Below, one piece after another: positions 1-8,767 of a DNA stretch of 64,000 nucleotides. The DNA is from DATARH01 sp036008175 (lineage in GTDB: Bacteria > Pseudomonadota > Alphaproteobacteria > ATCC43930 > CGMCC-115725): NCBI GenBank assembly GCA_036008175.1, contig DASYOB010000106.1, positions 1 through 64,000 of the forward strand, given 5' to 3'. Each line of letters opens with the position of its first letter. Position 1 is the first letter of the stretch. Below the pieces are notes generated by a model, which ran no database searches, was not told the origin of the DNA, and saw only the letters and a program-made list of their open reading frames with translations. A program made the translations under genes and the position numbers.

Positions 1-91
1 CACCTAAGTGAGCGCGGGTACATGCTCCTTACCGATCGACTTAAGCACGAGTTCAATAGCTTGCCCGCAATGAAATGAGATCCTCATCCGG

Positions 92-1369
92 TCACTGCGA
101 TCTCTGAAAGGTGCCGGTCAGACGCCCGGTTCGGCTCATGAAAATCGCATCAAGCTCGCCGGGTCCGCCGGTGCGGAATCTGAAGGTGCTCCCCTGATCG
201 TCCTGGAAGGAAAGCACGCCGTCACTCAACAGACCGACCCGATGCTGCTGTTTCCACGAGAGGCCAGTTCCGGGTCGGTTCGGGCCATACACGTAAATGA
301 CATCTGCGGTTCCGTGAGCGTCCATACCTTGCACAATCAGGGCACCGCATAACCCGCCAGCGTTGTTCCAGTTGCCGGTCCAGACGCCGACCAAGCTGCT
401 GCCAGATTGATTGATGCCATACTCAACCGATTTTCCACAGACTACGGCGGTTCGGGCCGAGGGAGCTTCGTTTCGCGGCAAGGTAGGCGCGGACAGGGAC
501 GCCATCGGACCATTGCTACTGGCCGATGAAGCGACCTCGTTGGCCGTGTCAGAGCTTTTTCCGACGAGCTTCAGGAGATGTCGTTTATTATCGAGTGTCC
601 AGGAGTCAAAATGCGATAAGAAGCTCTGCCCGAGCAACAACGAGCCGGTAGGTGAACCAACACTGCCGGGGACATTGTGCAGGATGTAGTGGCCGATTTT
701 AAGCTCACGGATTAGAAATTTGGGGGCCTTCTTCTCTGAACCGTCCGCCAGGGTGTATGTTTGTTCACCTATAATATCACCGTCTTGAATCGTATTGGCA
801 CGAGCAAGCGTGCTGAATACGTCGAACGGTATTTGAACGTCCGAGGCACCACTATCGATGATGAAGTTTAGAGTAATAGCTCCATTTATCCGCGTCGGGA
901 TTTCAAACAGGCTTCCCGCTTGGACCAGAGCTACTTCATCAACATCGGCCGCGTTTGCCTGCGTCGGTAGTGACGACGGCTGTGCAGCAGGAATACTCGG
1001 CGGGGTACCTGTGAGGCCGTAGGCGCGTAGATAGTCCGCGCGTGCCTGCGCGGAATGTTTGAAACATTCGATGACCGAGGGCGGCACAGGACTTGGCGGC
1101 GAACTATCGGGCGGTACGCCGCACGTCGTCGCATAAGAGCGAACCCACGCCTTCTGATCCTCCCAAAGCGCACTTTGCTGCTCGGGCGTGAGCCGCGATC
1201 GGGTCTCGTTGTAGATTTGCTGGCGCTCGTCCGCGAGCGTTATCAGGTCCGGGTCGCTGCAAATGACGATGCTCGACGGCATGCTGATGCCCGAGCAGTT
1301 GAACGCCATCGCGGCCGCGCAGCCGGTCAGCATCGCAAGGAGGAATACGGGGAGGGTCAGCAGCCACAT
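92..1369 (-). CDS. Lipoprotein with LprI-like and retropepsin-like aspartic protease domains
   Basis: 425 aa. A short hydrophobic N-terminus ends in a lipobox LTGC (Cys17), so the product is probably an outer-membrane or periplasmic lipoprotein. Residues about 24-118 resemble the LprI/DUF1311 lysozyme-inhibitor fold: paired cysteines and a W-x(4)-W-type helix. Residues about 145-270 are a clan AA retropepsin-like aspartic protease domain, with IIDSGAS around Asp172 and a later LLLGQSFL motif at 245-252. A C-terminal region of about 110 aa, rich in Gly and aromatics, is not recognised. A GGAG lies about 10 nt before the ATG. The fusion is seen in the sequence; proteolysis and lysozyme inhibition are inferred from the families. 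No operon partner is apparent. Confidence 0.78.
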   Translation of the reverse strand: MWLLTLPVFLLAMLTGCAAAMAFNCSGISMPSSIVICSDPDLITLADERQQIYNETRSRLTPEQQSALWEDQKAWVRSYATTCGVPPDSSPPSPVPPSVIECFKHSAQARADYLRAYGLTGTPPSIPAAQPSSLPTQANAADVDEVALVQAGSLFEIPTRINGAITLNFIIDSGASDVQIPFDVFSTLARANTIQDGDIIGEQTYTLADGSEKKAPKFLIRELKIGHYILHNVPGSVGSPTGSLLLGQSFLSHFDSWTLDNKRHLLKLVGKSSDTANEVASSASSNGPMASLSAPTLPRNEAPSARTAVVCGKSVEYGINQSGSSLVGVWTGNWNNAGGLCGALIVQGMDAHGTADVIYVYGPNRPGTGLSWKQQHRVGLLSDGVLSFQDDQGSTFRFRTGGPGELDAIFMSRTGRLTGTFQRSQ

Positions 1370-1866
1370 TTCAAAGTTCTCCGCAGTGAGCGGATACCAG
1401 GATCACGACGCGTTGAGGCCAGCGACTTTTGGATCTGGGCGTCCGGCCAGTGTAGCTCGAATCAGTTAAGACTTTCGCTCACTTTGCGACAGGCTGGGCG
1501 CGGACGCGCAGGGTGCTCCGGGGAGGGCGGATATACCGGGCTGTTCCTGTTTTCGAAGCCGTCTAGCATTGTCCCCTCATTTGCTCGGTCCCGCCGGCCA
1601 GCCGATGCCTCACACCCGCAAATCCCCCGAATTGAGCCATGCGTGCCGTTAACAAGCCGTTGTGATGGTCAAAACTGGCCCACGGGCAATCTCGGTCCGG
1701 TTTTCGGTGCCCGCTTCGCGCAGCGCAGCAGGAACCTGGCGACTGAACACACCGACTACCCGATCGCCGCGATTCGGTTATCGCAAGGTCCGTAATGGAG
1801 GTCGCAGCGGTGCCCGTCCACTTCCCTGCTAAACTTGGCTAGACTATCCCAAACACGGCACCGTTG
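1370..1866. other. Non-coding gap
   Basis: About 500 bp between the start of the minus-strand lipoprotein and the start of the AlbA_2 gene. It must hold the divergent promoters of both. I see no convincing ORF, RNA gene or strong palindrome. A possible -10-like TAGACTAT lies near 1843, but I cannot support a promoter call. Confidence 0.4.
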
Positions 1867-3111
1867 ATGCTCACCAAACCGTTCGACCAGATCACCGCCG
1901 CCGACGTTCAGGATCTTTGCGCCCGCGGCGCATACGAGGGTCAGCTTCTCGAATTCAAACAGCAGTTGCCTGCCGAGCGAGGTCGGCCCGACCCCTGGAT
2001 GGCGGGCGGCGCGTTCACAGCATACGCCCGAGACCAATTGTTTCGGGAGGTTGTAGCATTCGCCAACGCGCAGGGCGGAACGCTGGTCGTCGGCATCGGG
2101 GAAACCAAGGATAAACCGCCACGCGCCGCCACAATCGTGCCGCTCCCCCGAATTCACGATCTCGCATCGCGCATGGAGGATGCTGCTCGGGCGTGCATTG
2201 ATCCGCTGCTACCCGGTCATCAGATCCGAGGCATCGAGACAGATAGCGGCGGTGGCGGGGTGCTGATTATTGGGGTGCCGGCGTCTCCATTCGGTCCACA
2301 TCGAGTTGCAAGCGATGGACATGCATTTATACGGAGAGGCGCAAGTTCGGTTCAGATGACCATGCGTGAGATTCAGGACTTGACCATCGATCTTGCCCGC
2401 GGAGCCGAACGTGTAGATGCAATTTTCCGAGAACGGGCGGCTCGCTTCGCTGAGTGGCTACAACGAGCAACTGGTGAGAACGGTACTTGCCGGATCACGG
2501 CTGTGCCCTTGGGAAATTTTCCGGGGTTGCCGCGGTTCTCAGGCGACCCGACCGCATTCCCAATCCCACCAGGATTTCGCGCCCACTACGGCGGTGCTGA
2601 TGTTGAGCTTCATAGGTTTCGGGTTATGGGCGGTCGACCGATCGTGCGGGGAGTGCGCAAGTACGAAAATGATGATTCAGTGCGCATGGAGATCTTCGAG
2701 TTCGGCCTCATCGATCTTTGGTATCGTCACCAGCCCACGGAACGTGGAAATCACTTCTTTATTGGCTGGTTATTGGGCGCGTATCTGGCGGTTTTACACG
2801 TGATCGATATAGCCCGGTCGATGGCAAGCGTGCCGGATTGGGAATTCGCGATCGAGTTTGCCCTAGATGGGCTGACTGGCGCGCCACGTCATGGCGGCGG
2901 GCGGGTTCCGCTCAGCGCATTATCTGTCGCTGGATTCAACGGCTTTCACACGATGCGGATAGAGGAGTTGCCAGTTCGCTTCCCGCGAATTCCTTATCGA
3001 AGCCGGGGGGAACGGGAGAGCATCATCAACACCGTGCTGGATGATCTCGGCGACGCTGCGGGTGAGTCACCGGGACCGCGGCTCGGGCTGCTCGCAGATG
3101 AGTCAGGATGA
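1867..3111 (+). CDS. AlbA_2/Schlafen-type ATP- or nucleic-acid-binding domain protein
   Basis: 414 aa from ATG 1867; a TTG directly before it is an alternative start. Residues about 20-170 match the AlbA_2 (Schlafen AlbA_2) domain: QLLEFKQQLP near 26-35, FREVVAFANAQGG at 59-71 leading into GTLVVGIGE, and later HAFIRRGASS, the usual (Y/F)xRxG(S/T) turn. The C-terminal half, about 200 aa with several aromatic-rich strands, is not recognised. The stop overlaps the start of the DUF2235 gene (ATGA), so the two are translationally coupled. Members of this family act as transcription regulators or nucleic-acid-binding modules, often in accessory DNA. The specific role here is unknown. Confidence 0.78.
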   Translation: MLTKPFDQITAADVQDLCARGAYEGQLLEFKQQLPAERGRPDPWMAGGAFTAYARDQLFREVVAFANAQGGTLVVGIGETKDKPPRAATIVPLPRIHDLASRMEDAARACIDPLLPGHQIRGIETDSGGGGVLIIGVPASPFGPHRVASDGHAFIRRGASSVQMTMREIQDLTIDLARGAERVDAIFRERAARFAEWLQRATGENGTCRITAVPLGNFPGLPRFSGDPTAFPIPPGFRAHYGGADVELHRFRVMGGRPIVRGVRKYENDDSVRMEIFEFGLIDLWYRHQPTERGNHFFIGWLLGAYLAVLHVIDIARSMASVPDWEFAIEFALDGLTGAPRHGGGRVPLSALSVAGFNGFHTMRIEELPVRFPRIPYRSRGERESIINTVLDDLGDAAGESPGPRLGLLADESG

Positions 3112-4313
3112 TGGGAACATCGCTCAACGCCCGGCGTCTCATTGCGTGCTGTGACGGCACCTGGAACACGCCCGACCGGCTCGGACACACAACCAATGTT
3201 GTCCGGCTCGTCCGGTCGATCCGGTCGCGCACCCAGGATGGGATCAGCCAGATCGTGTTCTATCACCCCGGTGTGGGCACCGGGAACGTGCTCGACAAGT
3301 GGATGGGCGGCGGAACCGGCATCGGGCTATCGGAGAACGTCCGAAGCGCATACGCGTGGTTCGTCGACAATTACCAGGACGGGGACGAGATCTTCCTTTT
3401 CGGGTTCTCACGCGGTGCTTACACGGCCCGCAGCGTGGCCGGGCTAATCGCGCACGTCGGGATATTGCGGAAGCATCACATGGAGAACTTTGAGGAAGTT
3501 TGGGACTATTACCGGCAGCCTGAGCCGATCCGCGAGCGCGAGGAAGCTATGTTTCTCGCCAATTTTCCCGACCGGGTAACCCGGGATCAGGTCGATATAA
3601 AATGCATCGCCGTGTGGGATACGGTCGGCTCGCTCGGTATCCCGCACAGCCGCTTCTGCCAACGCGAATATGAGTTTCACGACACCACCCTTGCACCAGG
3701 CGTCGAGAACGCCTTTCAGGCGCTCGCCATCGACGAGCAACGCACCCCCTTCCAGCCCTCGATATGGAAATCGAACCCCAAGCCACGAGTCACGCAGACG
3801 GTCGAGCAGGTATGGTTTCCGGGCGTGCACTCGAACATCGGCGGGGGCTACCCGGAGCACGTTCTATCGGACGCTGCCTTGTTCTGGATGGTATCTCGTG
3901 TGGCACCGCTGCTCGAACTCGATCGCGGATATCTATGTGCCCAAGCTGATCGGCGGCGTCCCTACGCGATGGGTAAGCTCGAAAACTCGCTGACGCGGTT
4001 CTACCGGGTGACAACTGGCCGGTACCTGCGGCCGATCTGCGAGACAGATCCCCCGACCGAACGAATCCACGAGAGTGCATTTATGCGGCTCGACGAGACG
4101 AAAGGTCGCCCCGATCCCGCACCATATGGGGACACCGACCACCGCAACCGGCTTGAGGCGAAACGGGACCGAATGGTGCCACTGTCTGATTTGGAGAAGG
4201 ATCTACTGGCCGAGATCCCTGATACCGTGCCTGAGAAGATCATCCAGCGGGCGCACCGGCGGCTGACCTTCTGCGACAGGATCGTGATGATTCTAGGAGG
4301 ATATAGGTCATAA
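3108..4313 (+). CDS. DUF2235 alpha/beta-hydrolase (Tle1-like phospholipase family)
   Basis: 401 aa. The N-terminus has the DUF2235 opening LIACCDGTWN (11-20). The nucleophile elbow GFSRGAYTAR places the catalytic Ser at 101, VWDTVGSLG lies at 169-177, and WFPGVHSNIGGGY at 236-248. The last motif is normally HSDxGGGY; here the Asp is Asn243, which may alter catalysis. The family includes type VI secretion phospholipase effectors and stand-alone hydrolases. No VgrG, PAAR or immunity gene is nearby, so a T6SS role is not supported. It overlaps the preceding AlbA_2 gene by 4 nt and is probably co-expressed with it. No signal peptide is visible. Confidence 0.82.
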   Translation: MMGTSLNARRLIACCDGTWNTPDRLGHTTNVVRLVRSIRSRTQDGISQIVFYHPGVGTGNVLDKWMGGGTGIGLSENVRSAYAWFVDNYQDGDEIFLFGFSRGAYTARSVAGLIAHVGILRKHHMENFEEVWDYYRQPEPIREREEAMFLANFPDRVTRDQVDIKCIAVWDTVGSLGIPHSRFCQREYEFHDTTLAPGVENAFQALAIDEQRTPFQPSIWKSNPKPRVTQTVEQVWFPGVHSNIGGGYPEHVLSDAALFWMVSRVAPLLELDRGYLCAQADRRRPYAMGKLENSLTRFYRVTTGRYLRPICETDPPTERIHESAFMRLDETKGRPDPAPYGDTDHRNRLEAKRDRMVPLSDLEKDLLAEIPDTVPEKIIQRAHRRLTFCDRIVMILGGYRS

Positions 4314-4591
4314 AGGAAGCGGCGCACTACCGAGAAGGATTGACTTGAACGTAGGTGGATAAAACATAAAAAGATCGACCAATTCTATCACTCTCCACCG
4401 CGCAGCGTTACTTCTCTTCCTCTCAGCAATTTTAATTGCCGGTGTCACCGGCTGACCACCCTGTGCTCTATCTGATGTCGAACCGCCGGATCGGCCAGAA
4501 CCCAGGTCACCCCTGACTTGCCTCCGAGCGGAGGCGGCTGCGATTATCACCACCAATTTCGGCGAAGGCTGACCCAATCAGCGAGGAATCC

Positions 4592-5002
4592 ATGAAGCTT
4601 CCACAAACCGGCGGGTGTCAGTGCGGGGCGGTCCGCTACGAGATCACCGAAGAACCGCAGTTGGTTTACACGTGCCATTGTGTGGATTGCCAACGTTTGA
4701 CGAGCAGTGCGTTCTCGATGGGGATCGTCGTCCCTGAGACAGCTTTCCGCCTCATGGGGGTTGAGCCGCGTCAGCTACAGCGCACCGCGGATAGCGGGCG
4801 GATGAATATCCGATTGGTGTGCCCGGAATGCGGCACCTGGATTTGCGGCATGCCCAGAGATGGAGTGCACCGGGTCCGGGCGGGCACGCTCGACGACACG
4901 TCCTGGCTGCGGCCGTCACGGCACATCTGGACCCGCAGAAAGCAGCCCTGGATCACGTTCCCCGAGGGCGATGAGGTCTTTGAGAAGCAGCCTCCCGCAT
5001 AA
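4592..5002 (+). CDS. GFA/CENP-V family zinc protein
   Basis: 136 aa, typical length for the glutathione-dependent formaldehyde-activating (GFA) family. Zinc-binding cysteines are clear: C9 and C11 (GGCQCG), C28, C30 and C33 (CHCVDC), and C77, C80 and C85 (CPECGTWIC). The family name is historical; most members have no proven formaldehyde activity. An SDR gene follows 34 nt downstream on the same strand, so the two probably form an operon. The 278 bp upstream, back to the DUF2235 gene, hold nothing I can name. Confidence 0.85.
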   Translation: MKLPQTGGCQCGAVRYEITEEPQLVYTCHCVDCQRLTSSAFSMGIVVPETAFRLMGVEPRQLQRTADSGRMNIRLVCPECGTWICGMPRDGVHRVRAGTLDDTSWLRPSRHIWTRRKQPWITFPEGDEVFEKQPPA

Positions 5003-5036
5003 AACGGTCGGGAGGGCTGCTGAAACCGAGGAAGGT

Positions 5037-5849
5037 ATGGGCAAACTTGACGGGAAGATGGCGATCGTCACGGGTGCAGCACGTGGCCTCGGCCGAGCGT
5101 ATGCGAAACGGCTGGCCGGATTGGGGGCCAAGGTAGTGGTCGCCGACCTCAATCTGCACTCGTACGAGGAATTCGAGGCCGAGGCAAAGGACATGACCGC
5201 CGACAGCACGGTCGCCGAAATCCAGGCATCCGGCGGAACCGCTCTCGGGATCGAGGTCGATGTCACCGACCATGAGGCGGTCAACGCCATGGTCGCCCAG
5301 GTCGTCCGCGCGTGGGGCCGGGTCGATGTCCTCGTTGCCAATGCCGGCGGCGGTCGAGGCCGTCCCATAGATACCAAAGCGAGCACCCTCGATCCGGCGC
5401 TGTTGCAGCTTGTCGTCGGCATGAACCTCTTTGGAACGGTCTACACGGTGAACGCGGCCGCCCCGACCATGAAGGCGCAGCGATCCGGCAAGATCATCAC
5501 GGTGAGTTCGGTAGCTGGAACAGGACCGTCCGTGGACGGTGGTTACGCTCACTATGGGGCCGCGAAGGCCGCTATCGCTCACTACACCCGGTATCTGGCC
5601 CAGGATCTCGGGCCATTCGGGATCACCGCTAACTGCATCGCGCCTGGGGTGATCGCTACGGGTCGGATCATGGCAACGGTGATTCCGGGCAGCATCCAAG
5701 GAAACCAGGATCGTACCGAGTTGATCGCCTTGCGGCGGCTCGGGACGATCGAGGATTGCGCCAAGGTGGTAGAGTTCCTGGCGACCGACCTGTCCGACTA
5801 TGTGACCGGTGCGGTGATCCCGATCGATGGCGGACTGGTTAGGGGGTAA
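5037..5849 (+). CDS. SDR family oxidoreductase
   Basis: 270 aa, standard classical short-chain dehydrogenase length. The cofactor motif TGAARGLG is at 12-19, and an acidic residue ends the second strand (VVVADL, Asp37), which favours NAD(H). NAGGG is at 102-106, the catalytic Ser is at 157/158 (VSSVAG), and Tyr173/Lys177 form YxxxK. The start at 5037 is chosen for the GAGGAAGG just upstream; an upstream extension would run into the GFA gene. It probably shares an operon with that gene. The long acidic insert at 40-60 occurs in mycofactocin-associated and carveol-type SDRs, but no mycofactocin genes are present. Substrate unknown. Confidence 0.88.
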   Translation: MGKLDGKMAIVTGAARGLGRAYAKRLAGLGAKVVVADLNLHSYEEFEAEAKDMTADSTVAEIQASGGTALGIEVDVTDHEAVNAMVAQVVRAWGRVDVLVANAGGGRGRPIDTKASTLDPALLQLVVGMNLFGTVYTVNAAAPTMKAQRSGKIITVSSVAGTGPSVDGGYAHYGAAKAAIAHYTRYLAQDLGPFGITANCIAPGVIATGRIMATVIPGSIQGNQDRTELIALRRLGTIEDCAKVVEFLATDLSDYVTGAVIPIDGGLVRG

Positions 5850-6507
5850 CGGCATTTTGCGAGCCGCCGAGCGCTAGACCGAGGCCTTTTTCGACGCTGT
5901 ACAGAAAATATACAAAACTTCTATACAAACTGAGATTCGAGGCCAGCCATAAGTAATTGAAATTTATCAATATGCTGGGCGGTGGCGTCCCCGACAGGAC
6001 GCGAACCGCTTCTTCTAGCAGCACGCGATCAGGATCGGCCCCATCGTCGGTGGATTCCTCGGGTGTGTGCGTTCAGAGGGTGTTGTCTCGACGAGGTTTC
6101 CCCCAAGGATGTCTCTATTTCCCCAACTGGTAGACGGACGATACGGCCCGCGGCGGCATCGCGACCAAACGCATTGGTCGATGGAAATGCGATGCATGAG
6201 GGAACGCCAGTTCGATTCCCGCTCCCCGCCTAGCTATGTCAAAAGGGTGTGTCAAAACACGACGGCTGCTGTTCCATAACTAATTGATTTCGCGTTATTT
6301 TATGATCTGGCTACAGAATCAAATACTCAAGCCCACCGGCTTGGTGACCCCAGAATAGATTCAAGGTGCCAGCTTAGACGATAGCTTGGCAAGCCACACC
6401 GTCAGGATCGCCGCAGCAGATGCAGCGGCCCGGGGCAACGGCGCGTTCCGGCAAGGCGGAAATAGCTGAAGCCGGCCTTGCGCTCTGCCGGCCGTCTGCT
6501 CCCGGTC
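5850..6507. other. Non-coding, AT-richer stretch with tRNA-like debris
   Basis: About 650 bp without a credible gene. Two pieces resemble parts of tRNAs. On the minus strand near 5975-6010, a T-arm-like GGTTCGCGTCC is followed by an acceptor-like GGGGACGCCACC. On the plus strand, 6130-6232 contains a D-loop-like AACTGGTAGACGG, a 5-bp stem with 7-nt loop (GACCA/TGGTC), and a T-arm-like CAGTTCGATTCCCGC. Neither can be closed into a full cloverleaf, so these look like decayed copies. The segment also has AT-rich stretches at 5885-5975 and 6280-6340, unlike its surroundings. Confidence 0.4.
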
Positions 6508-8670
6508 CTATCGCCTTGCCGCGAAGATCGCGGCGGCGTTGTACGGCGCGGCCGTCGATAGGCTCTGGATCGTGAAGTTCCCGCCTGTTTCGGCCGCCAT
6601 CGGTCCGTAGAACGCGCCATTCAAGGTGCCGGTGAGGCCGCTGGCGGTGCCGCCGAAATTCGCGAAATAAAACGGGCCGGCGAGCGGCACTTTCTTCGTC
6701 CCGCTGCTGAAATTCAGGCCGTCGAAGTTGGTGATCGAAAAGCTGGCGTTCTGCGTGGCAAAATTGTAGGTCCCGGTGAACCCGCCGGCAGCGACGTAGG
6801 TCGAGCCGTTGTTGTACACCGAGCCGATCGCGTGCCCGTTATAGGTGCCGGTGAAGCCCTGGCCCGCGAGAGTGTTGAGGTCGGTCTGCGGCGTCAAGGG
6901 GCCGGCCTCCCAGAAGTTCACGTGCGCGTGATCGATTCGAGAAATATTGCTGTCCGTCGAATCGCCGGTCAGCAGATCGCCGCCCCAATAGCCCCATTGC
7001 AGGAACTGGCATTGGCAATAGGAAGCCCCGGCTGGCAATAGCGAGGTCGGCGGGGGCGCTGTTCCGGCATTGACGAAATAGAGTTTGGCCGCCTGCGAGG
7101 AATCGCCGTTCACGACCAGCGTCTGGCCGTTGATCTGCTGAAAGCTGCCCTCGACGGCGCCGAAATGGCTGTCGTCGATAAACGCGCTTCGCGTAGCATT
7201 CTGCGGGTCGCCGGACGTCATGCCGATGCTGCTAACGCCGCCCGTCGCCGCCGGGGTGAGGTTTGTGCCGAAAGCCGCGAAAACCGTGTTCTGCGTCGCG
7301 TCGGTTTGGACCGCCATCACCCCGACGATCGGATAGGTCCCGTTGTTGGGCGTCGTCGCGGTCGTAAACATCTGCCCGCCGAAAAAGCCCGAAAGGGTCT
7401 GAGTCGTGCGGCTGGCTCCGATACCGGCCGGGACAGGCATCGCGACTGCGGGCTGGGCGAAGCCGTAGGTCTCCGGAAATGGGGTGGTGGACACCCCTTC
7501 GGTCTCGGTCGCCGACGACGGGGAAAAGGTCGTCACGACGCAACAAGTGCTGGTTGGGCTTGGATTAGTGATACGGGTCTGGTCAAGCGCGAACCCGGAA
7601 ATCGTGGACTTGCCGTAGAGGCTGTTGCCGTTGGCGTCGACGAGCGAACTCGCATGTGAGTAGATCGTCTCGGACCCGCTTGGCACGCCGGGGATTTCCG
7701 TCTCGACCCCGCGAATGAGCCCACCGATGATCGGTGCGCCGCCGCTTTGCAGTTGGCCGATTGCGCCGGTCTGCACGACGACGGTGGAGGATTGGCCGCT
7801 CCCGTTGCTGTTGAAGGCAATGCTCGCCCGCAAAGTTCGCGCCGTTGGGCCTGTCGCAGCACCGATCGCGTTCGAGGCCGGCGCAACGATGAAATAAGGC
7901 GATACCGTCGGGTTGGTGCAGGTGGTGTCGTCGTTGAGCGAAAACGGAATGTTCGAGCCTGGTGGCGAGGGTGCCTGCGATACGTTGAAGGCAAAGACCT
8001 GCGCAGTGCCGGTCGGCGCCAGCGTGCTCGCCGGCACCGGCTGGCCGCTGGAGACGAACAACGAGTTTCCGTTGCTGTCTGATAGGTTGGCGTAAAGGTA
8101 GGTGCCGTTGGCGGTCAGAAAGCTGGTGCCGCTGACCGGCCCGTTCGGGCTCGTTCCGGTTGATGAGAACGTATTCATGCTGCGGGCTGTGACCGGGAAC
8201 GAGATCGAGCCGGCGCTGCCGAGGCCGGCGCTGAAGGTGCCGTTCGTCACGTTGCCGCCGGCGAACGGAATATTGTCGGGCGAGGTCTGGTCGGGAATTG
8301 GAAACGCGCCGCTCTTCAAGACACCGCTAAAGGCGCCGACTTGGAGGGGCGGCGTGACGGGCTGGGTCGGGGTCGTCGTGACGGTCTGGGGCGGGCGGGT
8401 CCCTTGCGTAACGCAATCGACCGCCAGGGTGCTCGTGCTTTGCGGCGTGACGTTGGTCTGTGCCGAGGCGACGTTGAACGCCAGCGGCTGGCCCGCTGCC
8501 TGGGTTTGCGCCTGAGCCTGCTGCACGCTGGCGGCGATGTTGCCCGAGATGGTCTGGGCAACGCCGCTGGCGGCGACCGCCTGCTCGGTCGGGACGATGC
8601 GGGCGCCGCCGCTCGCGCCGCGGCGGCCGTCGAGCTGGTTCAGCAGCTCCGCCAGCTGCCCGGGCGGCAA
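6508..8670 (-). CDS. C-terminal part of the cargo protein with TbpB-like beta-barrel
   Basis: Open frame of 720 aa; the true frame begins further upstream, at about 8745. It is rich in Gly, Ser, Thr and Asn and has no membrane segment, as expected of a surface or secreted passenger. The last 100 aa show repeated GTYNF/GxFTGTY strands and the motif GAFYGPMAAETGG. This is the hallmark of the TbpB-like barrel domain (a GxFYGPxAxExGG consensus) found in cargo of Slam/type XI secretion. A LysM-, kinase- or enzyme-like domain is not apparent. It probably begins no gene of its own; it is the downstream part of the FecR protein. Confidence 0.72.
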   Translation of the reverse strand: MPPGQLAELLNQLDGRRGASGGARIVPTEQAVAASGVAQTISGNIAASVQQAQAQTQAAGQPLAFNVASAQTNVTPQSTSTLAVDCVTQGTRPPQTVTTTPTQPVTPPLQVGAFSGVLKSGAFPIPDQTSPDNIPFAGGNVTNGTFSAGLGSAGSISFPVTARSMNTFSSTGTSPNGPVSGTSFLTANGTYLYANLSDSNGNSLFVSSGQPVPASTLAPTGTAQVFAFNVSQAPSPPGSNIPFSLNDDTTCTNPTVSPYFIVAPASNAIGAATGPTARTLRASIAFNSNGSGQSSTVVVQTGAIGQLQSGGAPIIGGLIRGVETEIPGVPSGSETIYSHASSLVDANGNSLYGKSTISGFALDQTRITNPSPTSTCCVVTTFSPSSATETEGVSTTPFPETYGFAQPAVAMPVPAGIGASRTTQTLSGFFGGQMFTTATTPNNGTYPIVGVMAVQTDATQNTVFAAFGTNLTPAATGGVSSIGMTSGDPQNATRSAFIDDSHFGAVEGSFQQINGQTLVVNGDSSQAAKLYFVNAGTAPPPTSLLPAGASYCQCQFLQWGYWGGDLLTGDSTDSNISRIDHAHVNFWEAGPLTPQTDLNTLAGQGFTGTYNGHAIGSVYNNGSTYVAAGGFTGTYNFATQNASFSITNFDGLNFSSGTKKVPLAGPFYFANFGGTASGLTGTLNGAFYGPMAAETGGNFTIQSLSTAAPYNAAAIFAARR

Positions 8671-8767
8671 CCGGAACGGCGCCGAGGGCGAAGCTCCCGG
8701 ACCGACGATCGAGACAGCAAAACCCGGGCGCTGCAGCGTTGGGAAACGCCGGTGGTGCCGGTAACGG

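Noticed and set aside
1..91. Possible gene edge at the left end
   Set aside because: Too short to see a frame with a recognisable end; nothing can be supported.
3108..4313. T6SS effector assignment for the DUF2235 protein
   Set aside because: No VgrG, PAAR, adaptor or immunity gene is adjacent, and the paired gene is of the AlbA_2 type.
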